NCBI GenBank assembly: GCA_947168525.1
Contig: CAMVMG010000011.1
Coordinates: forward strand, 1-64,000
Origin: an uncultured Bacteroidales bacterium
Lineage (GTDB): Bacteria; Bacteroidota; Bacteroidia; Bacteroidales; UBA932
Direction of reading: 5' to 3'
Length of the DNA stretch: 64,000 nucleotides
The position numbers and the translations under genes are program-made. How positions within the stretch are numbered: the first letter of the stretch is position 1; each line of letters opens with the position of its first letter. Below the pieces are notes generated by a model. The model worked only from the letters and a program-made list of their open reading frames with translations. It was not told the DNA's origin and searched no databases. Shown here piece by piece: positions 7,821-16,466 of this stretch.

Positions 7821-8819
7821 TTAGTCTTCACTCCAGCCCTGGGCCTTGACGGGAAATTCCACGCCTTCCGGTGTGACGAGCACGGTGCCGGCATCCGGCT
7901 GGGCAAGATGGCCGATGATGTCGAAGGTCTGGAAATCCCGCCGGAATTTCTCCAGGTACAGGATGGGCACCACGAAGAGCAGGCGGTTGTCATCCCCGCC
8001 GTTCATGGCCGCGGAAACCGGGTCGATATCCAACTCTTTTCCCAACTGGAAGCTGTTGCCCTCGAAGGGAATCTTGTCGGCATAGACCTTGGCGCCCAGG
8101 CCGCTGTCCCGCGTGAGGCGCTTGAGGGCGTCTGACAGGCCGCGGGAGACAAAGTATCCGTAGGGCGGATAGATTTCCGCGTCTTCCAGCCTGGAAACCA
8201 CCGAGGCATCCAGTTCCGGACGCAGATAGTCCCCCACCAGCATCTTGTATCTGGCCATGTCTGGCTGAGAACCCTTTTCCGTGAACTCGCGCGCACCGCG
8301 CTCCAGCAGCTGCAGGCCCAGATAGGCCGCTCCCAGGCTGCCGGAAACGCAGATGAGGTCTTTGCTCTTGGCCCCCATGCGGCGCTTGTCCGTGAGAAGG
8401 GCGGTTTCTCCGGTGGCCGACAAACAGATGTACAGGCCGTTGCCCGAAGGCTGCAGCTCCAGGTTCACGGCCTCGTAGCCATGTTCCTTGGCCGCCACGG
8501 TGATACCCATCCAGATGTCCTTCACCTGGGGATAATCCAGTTTGGCCGATACGCCCAGCGTCACGTTCAGGAGCTTGGGGTGTGCCAGGGCCGCATAGAG
8601 CTCTCCGGTAACGCCCACTACCCCTTTGTAACCCAGGTGCTTCAACGGAAAATACACCAGGTTGAAGTCGATGCCTTCCAGCAGCATCCGGGTGGCCGTG
8701 ATTACCTTCCCGCCCTTTTCCGAGCGGTAGCTGAGACCGGAAACCGGATTGTATGCAGAGAGGCGATAGAGCTGGTCTATCGCCTCTACCCTGCCTATTT
8801 CAGAGAATGATTCTGCCAT
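7821..8819 (-). CDS. ThiL/PurM-like kinase (AIR synthase-related)
   Basis: A 332-residue protein of the PurM/ThiL/SelD ATP-binding fold. In Bacteroidota such single genes are annotated as thiamine-monophosphate kinase, which phosphorylates TMP to TPP. Visible family features are MAESFSEIGRVEAIDQLYRL, DFNLVYFPLKHLGYKGVVG (substrate/metal strand), ICVSGSLGAAYLGL (the typical ThiL Gly-rich turn) and DNRLLFVVP. The initial region lacks the classic ThiL GDDAAV motif at the N-terminus (here it reads SYRSEKGGKVITATRMLLEG). The substrate is therefore inferred, and it may be a diverged relative. Start ATG 8819 is chosen, with the -7 box TATCTTTG at 8848-8841. Confidence 0.7.
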   Translation of the reverse strand: MAESFSEIGRVEAIDQLYRLSAYNPVSGLSYRSEKGGKVITATRMLLEGIDFNLVYFPLKHLGYKGVVGVTGELYAALAHPKLLNVTLGVSAKLDYPQVKDIWMGITVAAKEHGYEAVNLELQPSGNGLYICLSATGETALLTDKRRMGAKSKDLICVSGSLGAAYLGLQLLERGAREFTEKGSQPDMARYKMLVGDYLRPELDASVVSRLEDAEIYPPYGYFVSRGLSDALKRLTRDSGLGAKVYADKIPFEGNSFQLGKELDIDPVSAAMNGGDDNRLLFVVPILYLEKFRRDFQTFDIIGHLAQPDAGTVLVTPEGVEFPVKAQGWSED

Positions 8820-8840
8820 TGCGTTATTCTTTGCTCTTTG

Positions 8841-8848
8841 CAAAGATA
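8841..8848 (-). promoter_or_regulatory. -7 box TATCTTTG of the thiL-like gene
   Basis: Located 21 nt upstream of ATG 8819. It rules out the longer reading from 8852. Confidence 0.6.
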
Positions 8849-8852
8849 GCAA

Positions 8853-10052
8853 TTATTTTGCGAGTGTCGGAGTAGCGTCGCGGGTAAAGTCGTTGGTGGA
8901 GTTGTTGGTGTCGGCCAGTTTGCCGCCATTTCTCTTGCGGAGCGCCGATTTTCCGTAACGGTCGGGGTCGCTGTCAATCTTGCCGCAGCCGGTATAGCCG
9001 CTGTCGACGGAAGCATTGAACCACAGCCGGCCCAAATCCTGCTCCACTCCCAGGTTCACGCCGTCCACGACCCACTCATTCTTGATAAGGTAGTTTCCGG
9101 AAGGGATATCGCGGGTCATGTACGGCTCGCCAAACAGATAGAAGGTCTGTTCTCCCTCCCAGGCGAATTCCTCCATGAACGATTCGGCATTGTACGTGTC
9201 GGGGACCTTGGCCAGGGCCACGCTGAAGTAGCCGCGGGCATGGAGCATCGTCACGGTGAAGGACGATTTTACCCAAATGTTCAAATCGGCCACGTCGGGG
9301 TTGTTCGAATCCGGGAAGAACTCGTTCTCTCCGTCGTAGAACTCGAAATCGGCCTTGCTCAGGTCCAGGCCCACACCGTTTTCCTCGGCGAAATTCTGGG
9401 CGTTAAGGGCGATGACGAGGGATTTTCCGGGCAATACCGGGTAATCTGTGCCATTGCCGGGAATCTGATAGATGTCGTTTACGCCGATGGCTTGGGGGGT
9501 TTCCGGCCAGCCCCAGTAGGAACCGGTGGAAGAAACCTGGGAACTCTCGCAGCCCAGGGTCAGCAGCAGGCCGTCGGCATAGAGGAGATTGTCGGTATTG
9601 TTGGTGATTTTGATGTACTGGTCGCCATCGGTACCATCGGCCGATTTTCCGTCTTCCAGCAGATAACCGGCGAAGAAGACTTCTTCAATGACAAAAGAGC
9701 CGGACTGCACGTTGGCCACGTCCGGAAGGCCCTGGACGATGCTCAGGCGGGTGGTGGCGCTTTCGGCAGTGAGAACCAGTTCCGCCGCGCGGGTGGCAAC
9801 GGTTTCCAGCGGATCCACCGTAATGTAAATGGTCGCGTCTCCATTGCCGGAAAGGGGTTCTACGGTGTACCAGGTGGCTCCGTCGGTGGTGATGGTCCAG
9901 TCGCGGTTGGCGGTGATGTCCACTGCCACGCGCTCTGCTCCGTCAAAATTCACATTGACGGTTTCCGTGGAAAGGGAGATGGAAGGCTCGGGTGTTTTGG
10001 TGCAGGAAAAAGCTGCTGCAAGTACCAGGATGGCTAATAATACTTTTTTCAT
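8853..10052 (-). CDS. DUF4876-type lipoprotein with N-terminal BACON-like domain
   Basis: A 399-residue lipoprotein. The signal MKKVLLAILVLAAAFSC ends in a lipobox Cys at residue 17. Residues about 24-110 look like a BACON-type Ig fold (ANRDWTITTDGATWYTVEPL, ATTRLSIVQG). The rest (SFVIEEVFFAGYL, DQYIKITNN, through RKRNGGKLADTNNSTNDF) fits DUF4876, a family repeatedly found beside TonB-dependent receptors. It is probably exposed on the outer membrane and involved in capturing the receptor's ligand. Last gene of the operon starting at 14603. The ATG at 10052 is chosen because the reading from 10199 has no signal peptide. The ligand is unknown. Confidence 0.75.
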   Translation of the reverse strand: MKKVLLAILVLAAAFSCTKTPEPSISLSTETVNVNFDGAERVAVDITANRDWTITTDGATWYTVEPLSGNGDATIYITVDPLETVATRAAELVLTAESATTRLSIVQGLPDVANVQSGSFVIEEVFFAGYLLEDGKSADGTDGDQYIKITNNTDNLLYADGLLLTLGCESSQVSSTGSYWGWPETPQAIGVNDIYQIPGNGTDYPVLPGKSLVIALNAQNFAEENGVGLDLSKADFEFYDGENEFFPDSNNPDVADLNIWVKSSFTVTMLHARGYFSVALAKVPDTYNAESFMEEFAWEGEQTFYLFGEPYMTRDIPSGNYLIKNEWVVDGVNLGVEQDLGRLWFNASVDSGYTGCGKIDSDPDRYGKSALRKRNGGKLADTNNSTNDFTRDATPTLAK

Positions 10053-10072
10053 GTCTTTGTATTGTTTAGTTG

Positions 10073-11512
10073 CTAAAAATCTATTCCCAGCGAGGCCAGG
10101 ACTTCCAGCCTGTAATGGTTTGTACAGTAATAAGTGTATCCGGCGCGGGGCTGCAGGTATAGCCGGAGGTCTTTCCGTACCCACCATCCCACGGTGCAAA
10201 GGAGCGCTCCGGAGAAGGCGGTATCCGAGAATCGACCATATAAATGCGTATAATAATTCCTAAATTTGGCATCCAGGGCCTCTAGAGGCATGTCCAGGGC
10301 CGATGAAAAAGTAACGTGCGCCCCCAGCGAGGCTTCTGCAGCGAAGTCCCAGGGGCCTTTACGGCGCTCGAAAGTTCCCTTGACGGCCGCGGTTCCATAA
10401 TCCAGGGAAAGGCTGCGGGAAGGGAACAGCCGTTCGCCTTTGATATGGACAAAACCTATGGCCGGGGAAAGGCTCCATATGCCCGAAACGTCCTCTTTAA
10501 GGAAACAGGCCTGCAGTTTTGCTTCGACCGCTGGTTCCCGGTACAAGGTGAGTTCGGCCAGGGAAAGGAAAGCGCCTGTCTGGTCCAGCACATTTTCCGT
10601 TCCTTGGTTCAACTTGTACGCAACCTGCGCCTGCAGCGTCGCTTTCGGCCACAGATAGCCGCCATAGGCCTTCAATTCCTGCCGGAGCAGGCTGGTTATC
10701 GGGGCTTCGTTCTGTCCTTTGATCTGGCGGACAATGTCCAGATAAGAATAAGACAGACCCGCCGTCCACCCTTGTCGCCCTGCCGGTTCCAGGCGCAAAA
10801 GAGCGGAAAAACCGTTACCGCGGAAGCGCACGCCGTTCGATGCCGAAGATCCGGTAAACCGTGCATAATCGCTTCCCAGTCCCAGGTAATGGATGATGGC
10901 TGTATTGTACCCCCTGGCTCCAAGGAAACTGACATCATCATTCTGGTGGTATTTCCTGTAAGCGGCCTCAAGGGTAAGTGCGCTCCTGCCCAGCATCAGT
11001 CCCGCCTGGGCCGATGCTTCCAAATCGGCCGTAACGTTGCGCGGACGGGGGTCAACGGCCCTGAATTCATGGAGCGCCCTATAGTTAATGGCCCCTCCAT
11101 AAAGGAAGGAGTCTTTTCTGCCTGCATAACGGGCGTAAAACTTGTACTGCTCTTTCTGCAAATCCCCGCCCACCGTGTCAATGGTGACATAAGGGGAGAG
11201 CAACTCCCAGTCGGACGATGTGTTCCAATTGACAGCCCGCTTCACGCCCCGTTCATAAGAGACGGCCCCCTCTGCACGATGCAGCGAGTCCAGCCAATGG
11301 CGCGCCCTGGCCTGGAATTCTCCCTGGCCCAGGCCCTTTCCTTCGGCGGGAAGGAAGGCGTCGTCCTCCGTGACAAGCCGGTAGCCCGCCTGAGCCCTGG
11401 TATAGTTGCCGCCCGGGGAGAAGAGCAGTGAGCGGGTATCCTCCTGCGCTCCCGCCAGCACGGGAAAGAGCAGAAAAAGAAGCGCCGCTATGACCATTCG
11501 GTTTCTCATCAC
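10073..11512 (-). CDS. DUF6850-type outer membrane beta-barrel protein
   Basis: A 479-residue protein with a signal peptide (residues 1-22, ending LAGAQ). The mature part is built of alternating amphipathic strands with aromatic ends (GGAINYRALHEF, GLSYSYLDIVRQI, YYTHLYGRFSDTAFSGALL). It ends in a beta-signal-like C-terminus (LEVLASLGIDF, terminal Phe). Size, barrel character and position between a TonB receptor/lipoprotein pair and a DUF4876 gene match the DUF6850 family. It overlaps the upstream small lipoprotein gene by 4 bp, so translation is probably coupled. It is likely an outer membrane partner in uptake or surface display. Confidence 0.7.
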   Translation of the reverse strand: MMRNRMVIAALLFLLFPVLAGAQEDTRSLLFSPGGNYTRAQAGYRLVTEDDAFLPAEGKGLGQGEFQARARHWLDSLHRAEGAVSYERGVKRAVNWNTSSDWELLSPYVTIDTVGGDLQKEQYKFYARYAGRKDSFLYGGAINYRALHEFRAVDPRPRNVTADLEASAQAGLMLGRSALTLEAAYRKYHQNDDVSFLGARGYNTAIIHYLGLGSDYARFTGSSASNGVRFRGNGFSALLRLEPAGRQGWTAGLSYSYLDIVRQIKGQNEAPITSLLRQELKAYGGYLWPKATLQAQVAYKLNQGTENVLDQTGAFLSLAELTLYREPAVEAKLQACFLKEDVSGIWSLSPAIGFVHIKGERLFPSRSLSLDYGTAAVKGTFERRKGPWDFAAEASLGAHVTFSSALDMPLEALDAKFRNYYTHLYGRFSDTAFSGALLCTVGWWVRKDLRLYLQPRAGYTYYCTNHYRLEVLASLGIDF

Positions 11513-11895
11513 AGTTCCAACAGGTTCAAAGTCACAGTTTCAGTATCTTCCACCAGGCTGACGGCATACAGCATAGTGGTATGTTCAGCCGACCGGACGC
11601 GGAGGCCGGTTCCGTCGGCGAGGCCTGCAAGGGCGTCAAATCCAAGCACATAAACCCCTTTAAGCACCCTCATCCGGCATTTTCCGTTCACGAAAACCGG
11701 GAAATCGTATTCCTCGCCGGTATTCAGGTTCCGGAAATAGTTGCCTGCTCCTGCATTATCCACGGTAAGGGCCGCTATCTGAGCACCGGAAGGGAGGGAA
11801 ACCTCCAGCGTCAAGTCGCAATAAATATTCTGGCCGGCATTTTTGGTGCAGGCCATACAGGCAAAAAGCAACAGGATATTCAATATCCGTTTCAT
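11509..11895 (-). CDS. Small lipoprotein in TonB-receptor operon
   Basis: A 128-residue lipoprotein with signal MKRILNILLLFACMAC (lipobox Cys 16). The mature part is a compact beta-rich domain (DLTLEVSLPSGAQIAALTVDN, RVLKGVYVLGFDA) resembling short FimB/DUF-type beta-sandwich lipoproteins, but no family is certain. It overlaps the TonB receptor gene and the barrel gene by 4 bp at each side, the tightest part of this operon. It probably sits on the outer membrane with the receptor. Confidence 0.6.
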   Translation of the reverse strand: MKRILNILLLFACMACTKNAGQNIYCDLTLEVSLPSGAQIAALTVDNAGAGNYFRNLNTGEEYDFPVFVNGKCRMRVLKGVYVLGFDALAGLADGTGLRVRSAEHTTMLYAVSLVEDTETVTLNLLEL

Positions 11896-14603
11896 AACTT
11901 AAAATCCAGTTCCATTCCGAAATAGGGCGTGCTGGATCGCCGGACAAAGCTTCCGTTCATGTAATAATCCGGCGTTATGGCCAGCAGGCGGTTGACGAAC
12001 AGCGAGAAGGACATCTTGTCGTGATACATCTTGCGGGTGACCTTCAGGTTGATATAAGTGGCAAAAGGAGTCAGGTAATTGTATTCGCTGGTTTCATAGT
12101 TCTGGACCAGGTAGCGGAGCACGGAATCGGAGGCATCGGCCTCTGTGAAAGGATGTTCCACCAAGTCCTTGTCCAGATAGGACAGGGGATAGCGGGAGCG
12201 GAGCATCGGATAATGGTTGCTGAACCAGGCCGTCTGGACAGACGTCGTGACGATAAGGCCCAGAGAAGGGATCTGGGTGTCTAGCATCATGTTAGTATTG
12301 AGGCTGACATAGTCGCTGCCTTCGTTGGTCTGGTAGTACCCCACATAGGGATAACGCTCTCCTCCTACGATGACGCTGGGCGTGTAATATAGCGGGGCGC
12401 TGTTGGTGTTCTTGGTAAGGAACCAGGCTCCGTTTGCCGTAATGCGCGTGTTGATCCCGGGAATGCGAGGGGAAGAGAAGGTGAATTCCACACCCTGTTT
12501 GCGCGTCTGGGAGCCATTGGTAGTGATGCCATAGGCCCGAAGGATCGTATCTTGCTGAAAGGGAAGTCCTTCCAGGGACGGAGGTCCGGTCAGGGTGCTT
12601 TTGTCGATGCCGCTTCCGTCGTAGCGCTTTACCACATAGCGGTTGTAGCGGGAACTGCTGCGGAAACCGGAATCCATGTTCTCGAAGAAATAATCGGCCG
12701 AGAAGGTGAAGCCGTTCCAGGAAAGGTCGGCTCCCACTTCCACTTTCCAGTTCCGGGCCGGTTCCAGATCGTAATTGACAGGCTCTACCTTATACACGAA
12801 GTTGTACGAACGCCGGAGGGACGGTTCCACGGGCCAGTAGTTGAATTCCTGGATGTCTCCGTATATCGGGTCCGGATAAAGCATGTCCATAGTAGGGAAC
12901 TTGGAGTGCAAGCCGGCACCCGCATATACGCCAACGTCCAGTTTATGGCCTCCCAGCACGGTGGCCGGGAAATTTACCCGGAGATTGGCCCGGGGATCCA
13001 GATAAGGCTTCAGGTTGATTTTGTATTCCTTTCCGGCACCTGCCAGGGCACTTGCGCGCAGGCCAGCCGCCCACTCCAGCGCCCATCGGCCCAAGGGAAG
13101 GGTGCCGCTTTCTTCCAGGAAGGCCGACAGCTGATGATTGGCGGGAATGGCATAATAAGGGCGGGGACGGGAGCTTAGCAGCGTGGAAAGGGGGCGCGTG
13201 ACGTCAAATACCGACCCTTCCCCGAAGTTCTTGTCCACGGTCCACTGGAGGCCGCCTTTGATGGTATGCACCCCTGCTTTGAGTTTCACGACGGAACTCA
13301 GGAAACCGTACAGGGGCCGGCCGATGACCTGCATGGCGGATTCGTACCGGACCGGCAGGATGATGGCGTCCCATTCTCCAGGCTCGGTAGCCACGGAAAA
13401 AGGCTGCTCAGAGCCGTTGATGTTGTATTTCCACCGGTCGATGAGGTCTTTTTCCAGCGAAAGGGAGGCGGTGGTCACCCAACTTCGGAGCACGGATTCA
13501 TTGTCCCGGGCCTGCAGGGTGAAATCCAGGCCGGCTTCCAGCTTGTGGTAGGTGGATTTGTAGGTTTCTACCGGCCCCATGTCTCCGAAATCCAGATTCT
13601 GGTCCGATTTTTCATCATCGAAGGAGCCTGTGTAGTCCAGGGAAAAGTTCAACAGGTACTTCCGCTCGCCCAGCCAGGTTTTTCCTCCGCGAAGGCTTCC
13701 CGTAAGCCGTTTGTAGTTCTGGCGGGGATTCCGCGGATCGGCCTGGGAGTCCAGGTAATTGACCCCGGCATTCAGCGTAAAAGGATCTGTCCCGCCCCAT
13801 TCGAAGTCTTTTCCGGCATAGAACAGCTTGGAGTTCATGTCCGACTTAAAACGCGCCCTAAGGTTTTTTCCTCCTCTTTTCCGGGTAATTTTGAGGAGGC
13901 CACTGGTGAGGTCGCCGTATTCTACGGAGGCAATGCCGCGCACGACTTCCATCGACGCTATATCTTCGGTGGCGAGGGTACGGAGGTCTGTGCCGTAATT
14001 CACAAAGTCGGAGCCCAGGCTGCTGTAGCCTGGGGTATATTGCAGGTTGGCATTGTTCCCCACCGGTTTCCCGTCCACCACGATGCTGGTACCAAGGGCC
14101 GATGTAGCGTAGTTGGAACTGACGGAGGCGGCACTGCGGAGGTTTACCGCCTGTGGGGAGGACAGTACCGGATCCGTGGCCAGGCCGCCCGGCAGCAGTT
14201 CCAGCAGATCTTTTACGCTGGAAGGCTGGATGTGGGCGATCGCCTCCTCACCGATGGTGGACGCAGCGGTGACGCCCCGCTGCTCGGTGGCCGTCACCAC
14301 TACCTCCTGCAGCACGCGGATATCGGCCTGAAGAAGGTACTCTCCGCTGTGAACCAGCGCCACTTTTGCCGTTTTGTAGCCCATAGACGAGATGGTGATT
14401 GTTCCGGGGGCGGGGACTCTGAGGCCAAAACGGCCCAGGGAGTCAGTGAGGGCCCAGCGGTCGCCCTGGGTAACGGCTGCTCCTATTACCGGCTCACGAG
14501 TGGAGGCATCCAGCACTCGGCCAAAAAAAGTCTCCTGAGCGGCTGCCGGAAGACAGACGGACAGGAGAAGAAGCAGGGTAATATGAATCTTTATTGCAGT
14601 CAC
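11892..14603 (-). CDS. TonB-dependent outer membrane receptor
   Basis: A 903-residue receptor. It has a signal peptide (from TAIKIHITLLLLLSV to PAAAQ), a carboxypeptidase-regulatory-like beta-sandwich (about 23-105, FFGRVLDASTREPVIGAAV), a plug domain (about 110-235, with DIASMEVVRGIASVEYGDLTSG) and a C-terminal 22-strand barrel ending in YFGMELDFKL. It lacks an obvious SusD partner, so it is not a classic Sus pair; its partners are instead the lipoprotein, DUF6850-type barrel and DUF4876-type lipoprotein downstream. The start is placed at GTG 14603 because a TATTTTTG -7 box covers 14629-14622, which excludes TTG 14624. The substrate is unknown. Confidence 0.88.
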   Translation of the reverse strand: MTAIKIHITLLLLLSVCLPAAAQETFFGRVLDASTREPVIGAAVTQGDRWALTDSLGRFGLRVPAPGTITISSMGYKTAKVALVHSGEYLLQADIRVLQEVVVTATEQRGVTAASTIGEEAIAHIQPSSVKDLLELLPGGLATDPVLSSPQAVNLRSAASVSSNYATSALGTSIVVDGKPVGNNANLQYTPGYSSLGSDFVNYGTDLRTLATEDIASMEVVRGIASVEYGDLTSGLLKITRKRGGKNLRARFKSDMNSKLFYAGKDFEWGGTDPFTLNAGVNYLDSQADPRNPRQNYKRLTGSLRGGKTWLGERKYLLNFSLDYTGSFDDEKSDQNLDFGDMGPVETYKSTYHKLEAGLDFTLQARDNESVLRSWVTTASLSLEKDLIDRWKYNINGSEQPFSVATEPGEWDAIILPVRYESAMQVIGRPLYGFLSSVVKLKAGVHTIKGGLQWTVDKNFGEGSVFDVTRPLSTLLSSRPRPYYAIPANHQLSAFLEESGTLPLGRWALEWAAGLRASALAGAGKEYKINLKPYLDPRANLRVNFPATVLGGHKLDVGVYAGAGLHSKFPTMDMLYPDPIYGDIQEFNYWPVEPSLRRSYNFVYKVEPVNYDLEPARNWKVEVGADLSWNGFTFSADYFFENMDSGFRSSSRYNRYVVKRYDGSGIDKSTLTGPPSLEGLPFQQDTILRAYGITTNGSQTRKQGVEFTFSSPRIPGINTRITANGAWFLTKNTNSAPLYYTPSVIVGGERYPYVGYYQTNEGSDYVSLNTNMMLDTQIPSLGLIVTTSVQTAWFSNHYPMLRSRYPLSYLDKDLVEHPFTEADASDSVLRYLVQNYETSEYNYLTPFATYINLKVTRKMYHDKMSFSLFVNRLLAITPDYYMNGSFVRRSSTPYFGMELDFKL

Positions 14604-14621
14604 TTTCCTAAAACAGGACTG

Positions 14622-14629
14622 CAAAAATA
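14622..14629 (-). promoter_or_regulatory. -7 box TATTTTTG of the TonB-receptor operon
   Basis: An upstream TTGT about 19-20 bp away (near 14647-14650) could be the -33 element. The box decides the GTG start at 14603. Confidence 0.55.
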
Positions 14630-14655
14630 GAGGTTCTCTGCGCGTGGGACAATCC

Positions 14656-15786
14656 CTAAAAATGGGGATTGCGGTCCCTCCTGCGCCACATAATTATGAG
14701 AACGGCAAGAACGATATCCACGATGAGGCCTGTCCAGGAGAAGTCCTGCAGGCGGGGTTTCACCCAGCCGTCATTGGAAGAGGTGAAGGTGAAGCGGCAG
14801 GGGAAAATGTATTCGCAAAGATTGAATTCATCCTCGAATTCATACGGACGGTCCATCTTGTCGGCCAGGGAGAAATCGCCGCTTCTCAGCGCATAGAAAT
14901 GCTCGCCCTTCTCATCGGAAACCTTGATGGTGTAATAGAACATGTCGCCTACCACCAGCAGGTCTTCTTTCTGCGGGTCGAATCTCACTTCGGTGGGTAT
15001 CACCGCACCGTCTGGCTTCAACATGTAAAGGATATTATCTGTCGATATGAGATAGCCGAGGGTGGCTCGATTTTCGAATTCCGTGATAATCAAGTGTTTC
15101 AGATTAATTCTATCGGCCTCCGTGAAGTGTTCTGCCTCCATGGTGCCGTCGACCTGCTTGAAATGGAAGAGTTTTCCTTCCGCATCAGTGACCAGGTAGC
15201 CTTCGTCGTAGGCCTTGCGGTCCGATGGATTGCCGGCAAAAAGGCGGGCGGGGAAAGCGAAACCTTTGTCCCGGAGGGCCGCGTTGAAGGCGTCCGATTT
15301 CTCCTTCAGAAGCGTATTGGCAGCCATGTCATAGATATACAGGCCGTCTTTGCGGGAAACGACGGCTTCTTCCGGGTCTTTCAGCTCCAGCCGTTCGGGA
15401 ACGGATTCCATCAGCAGGTGCACTTTGGATTGCTTCCTGTTGATATCCTTGGGGTCGGAGGTGACGATGATGGAGTTCCTGTCGATTTCTTCCATCGTCA
15501 CGGGGCGGCCTTCGATGGTGTCCGGGAGGGCACCGCGGGAGGCCAGGATAGAGGCATAGAACATGGGTTGCACCTCGTCTCCGTGGATATTACCATTACG
15601 GTCAATGAACTGGAAGGCCTTTCCGTCGGAGCGGTCCAGCGAAGTGAAATCATGGATGATGCAGCTGTACAGGGTGAACGGGGTTGAATAAGGCTTCAAG
15701 GTCATGAGGTTGTAGAGCCAGGGAATGACCCAAAGCACCAGCGCCACCAGCGAAACGGTAATGAATATTTGTCCGATTCTTTTCAT
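14656..15786 (-). CDS. DUF4857-like membrane protein of ABC module
   Basis: A 376-residue protein with an N-terminal transmembrane helix (about 5-26), a large extracytoplasmic region and a C-terminal helix (about 345-367, LIVDIVLAVLIIMW) followed by a basic tail. The overall layout and position behind an ABC ATPase and permease fit the DUF4857 family of Bacteroidota. The middle region reads like repeated beta blades (GLYIYDMA, GYLVTDAEGKLFHF, YLISTDNILYMLKPDG), so a small propeller is plausible. The role is probably to couple the transporter to an external signal or substrate; no substrate is evident. It starts 6 bp after the permease gene. Confidence 0.65.
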   Translation of the reverse strand: MKRIGQIFITVSLVALVLWVIPWLYNLMTLKPYSTPFTLYSCIIHDFTSLDRSDGKAFQFIDRNGNIHGDEVQPMFYASILASRGALPDTIEGRPVTMEEIDRNSIIVTSDPKDINRKQSKVHLLMESVPERLELKDPEEAVVSRKDGLYIYDMAANTLLKEKSDAFNAALRDKGFAFPARLFAGNPSDRKAYDEGYLVTDAEGKLFHFKQVDGTMEAEHFTEADRINLKHLIITEFENRATLGYLISTDNILYMLKPDGAVIPTEVRFDPQKEDLLVVGDMFYYTIKVSDEKGEHFYALRSGDFSLADKMDRPYEFEDEFNLCEYIFPCRFTFTSSNDGWVKPRLQDFSWTGLIVDIVLAVLIIMWRRRDRNPHF

Positions 15787-15792
15787 AATCGC

Positions 15793-16464
15793 TTAATCTT
15801 GAAGTCCTTCTTTGAAACGGGCCACTCCGTGGTACAGAAGCACGGCGCCGCAAAGCACATATAGAACGAGCCAGGGAAGGAAGCCGTTATATGCCTCGGG
15901 AATGCCGGAAAGGAAGAGCAGCCAGACAAGGCCTGCGAGAATCAGGAGCAGCACGATGCGCATGCGCCAGGTGGGTTCCAGGCAGATGGCAGCCATCCAA
16001 AGGTAAGTTGCCCAGCCGGCCAGGTACCAGACGGCGGCTGTCACCAGCACGCGGACGACCAGTTCGGATACGATCCATCGGCCCAGGACGATGCCTATGA
16101 CAAGCGCCTGCAGCAAGGAAAGCAGGGTAACTGCCGCCATCCCGTACAGGGCCATGAGGGCAATCATCTTTCCCTGGGGATAAGGCAGGTGGAGGGTAAG
16201 TTTGAGACGTTTGCGGGTCATCTCCGGCAGGAATTGGGCCACGGAGAGCACGGCGCCGGCAAGGGCGGGCAGATACTTGAGCTGTTCGATAAGCACGGTT
16301 TCTTTGAACACCAGGGTACTCCAGAGGATATCGGCCCCGCGGAATTCCACCACTTTGGCCAGGTTGAGCAGGCTGTAGAAGGTGAAGGCCACCATCACCG
16401 CCGCCATCCCCAGCAGGGGCCAACGGGTTTTCAGCCACTCTTTGTATAGAATCATCTTATTCAT
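15793..16464 (-). CDS. ABC-type transporter permease
   Basis: A 223-residue integral membrane protein with about six hydrophobic helices (e.g. LLGMAAVMVAFTFYSLL, TLLSLLQALVIGIVLGRW, IVLLLILAGLVWLLFL). It belongs with the ATPase gene, which ends 2 bp upstream of its ATG (16464). It resembles small ABC-2-type permeases that export lipids or peptides, but no family-specific motif was recognised. ATG 16464 is preferred over TTG 16470, which would overlap the preceding stop. Confidence 0.65.
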   Translation of the reverse strand: MNKMILYKEWLKTRWPLLGMAAVMVAFTFYSLLNLAKVVEFRGADILWSTLVFKETVLIEQLKYLPALAGAVLSVAQFLPEMTRKRLKLTLHLPYPQGKMIALMALYGMAAVTLLSLLQALVIGIVLGRWIVSELVVRVLVTAAVWYLAGWATYLWMAAICLEPTWRMRIVLLLILAGLVWLLFLSGIPEAYNGFLPWLVLYVLCGAVLLYHGVARFKEGLQD

Positions 16465-16466
16465 AA

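Noticed and set aside
13266..14630. 454-residue open frame on the plus strand
   Set aside because: Antisense shadow of the TonB-dependent receptor, with no recognisable domain.
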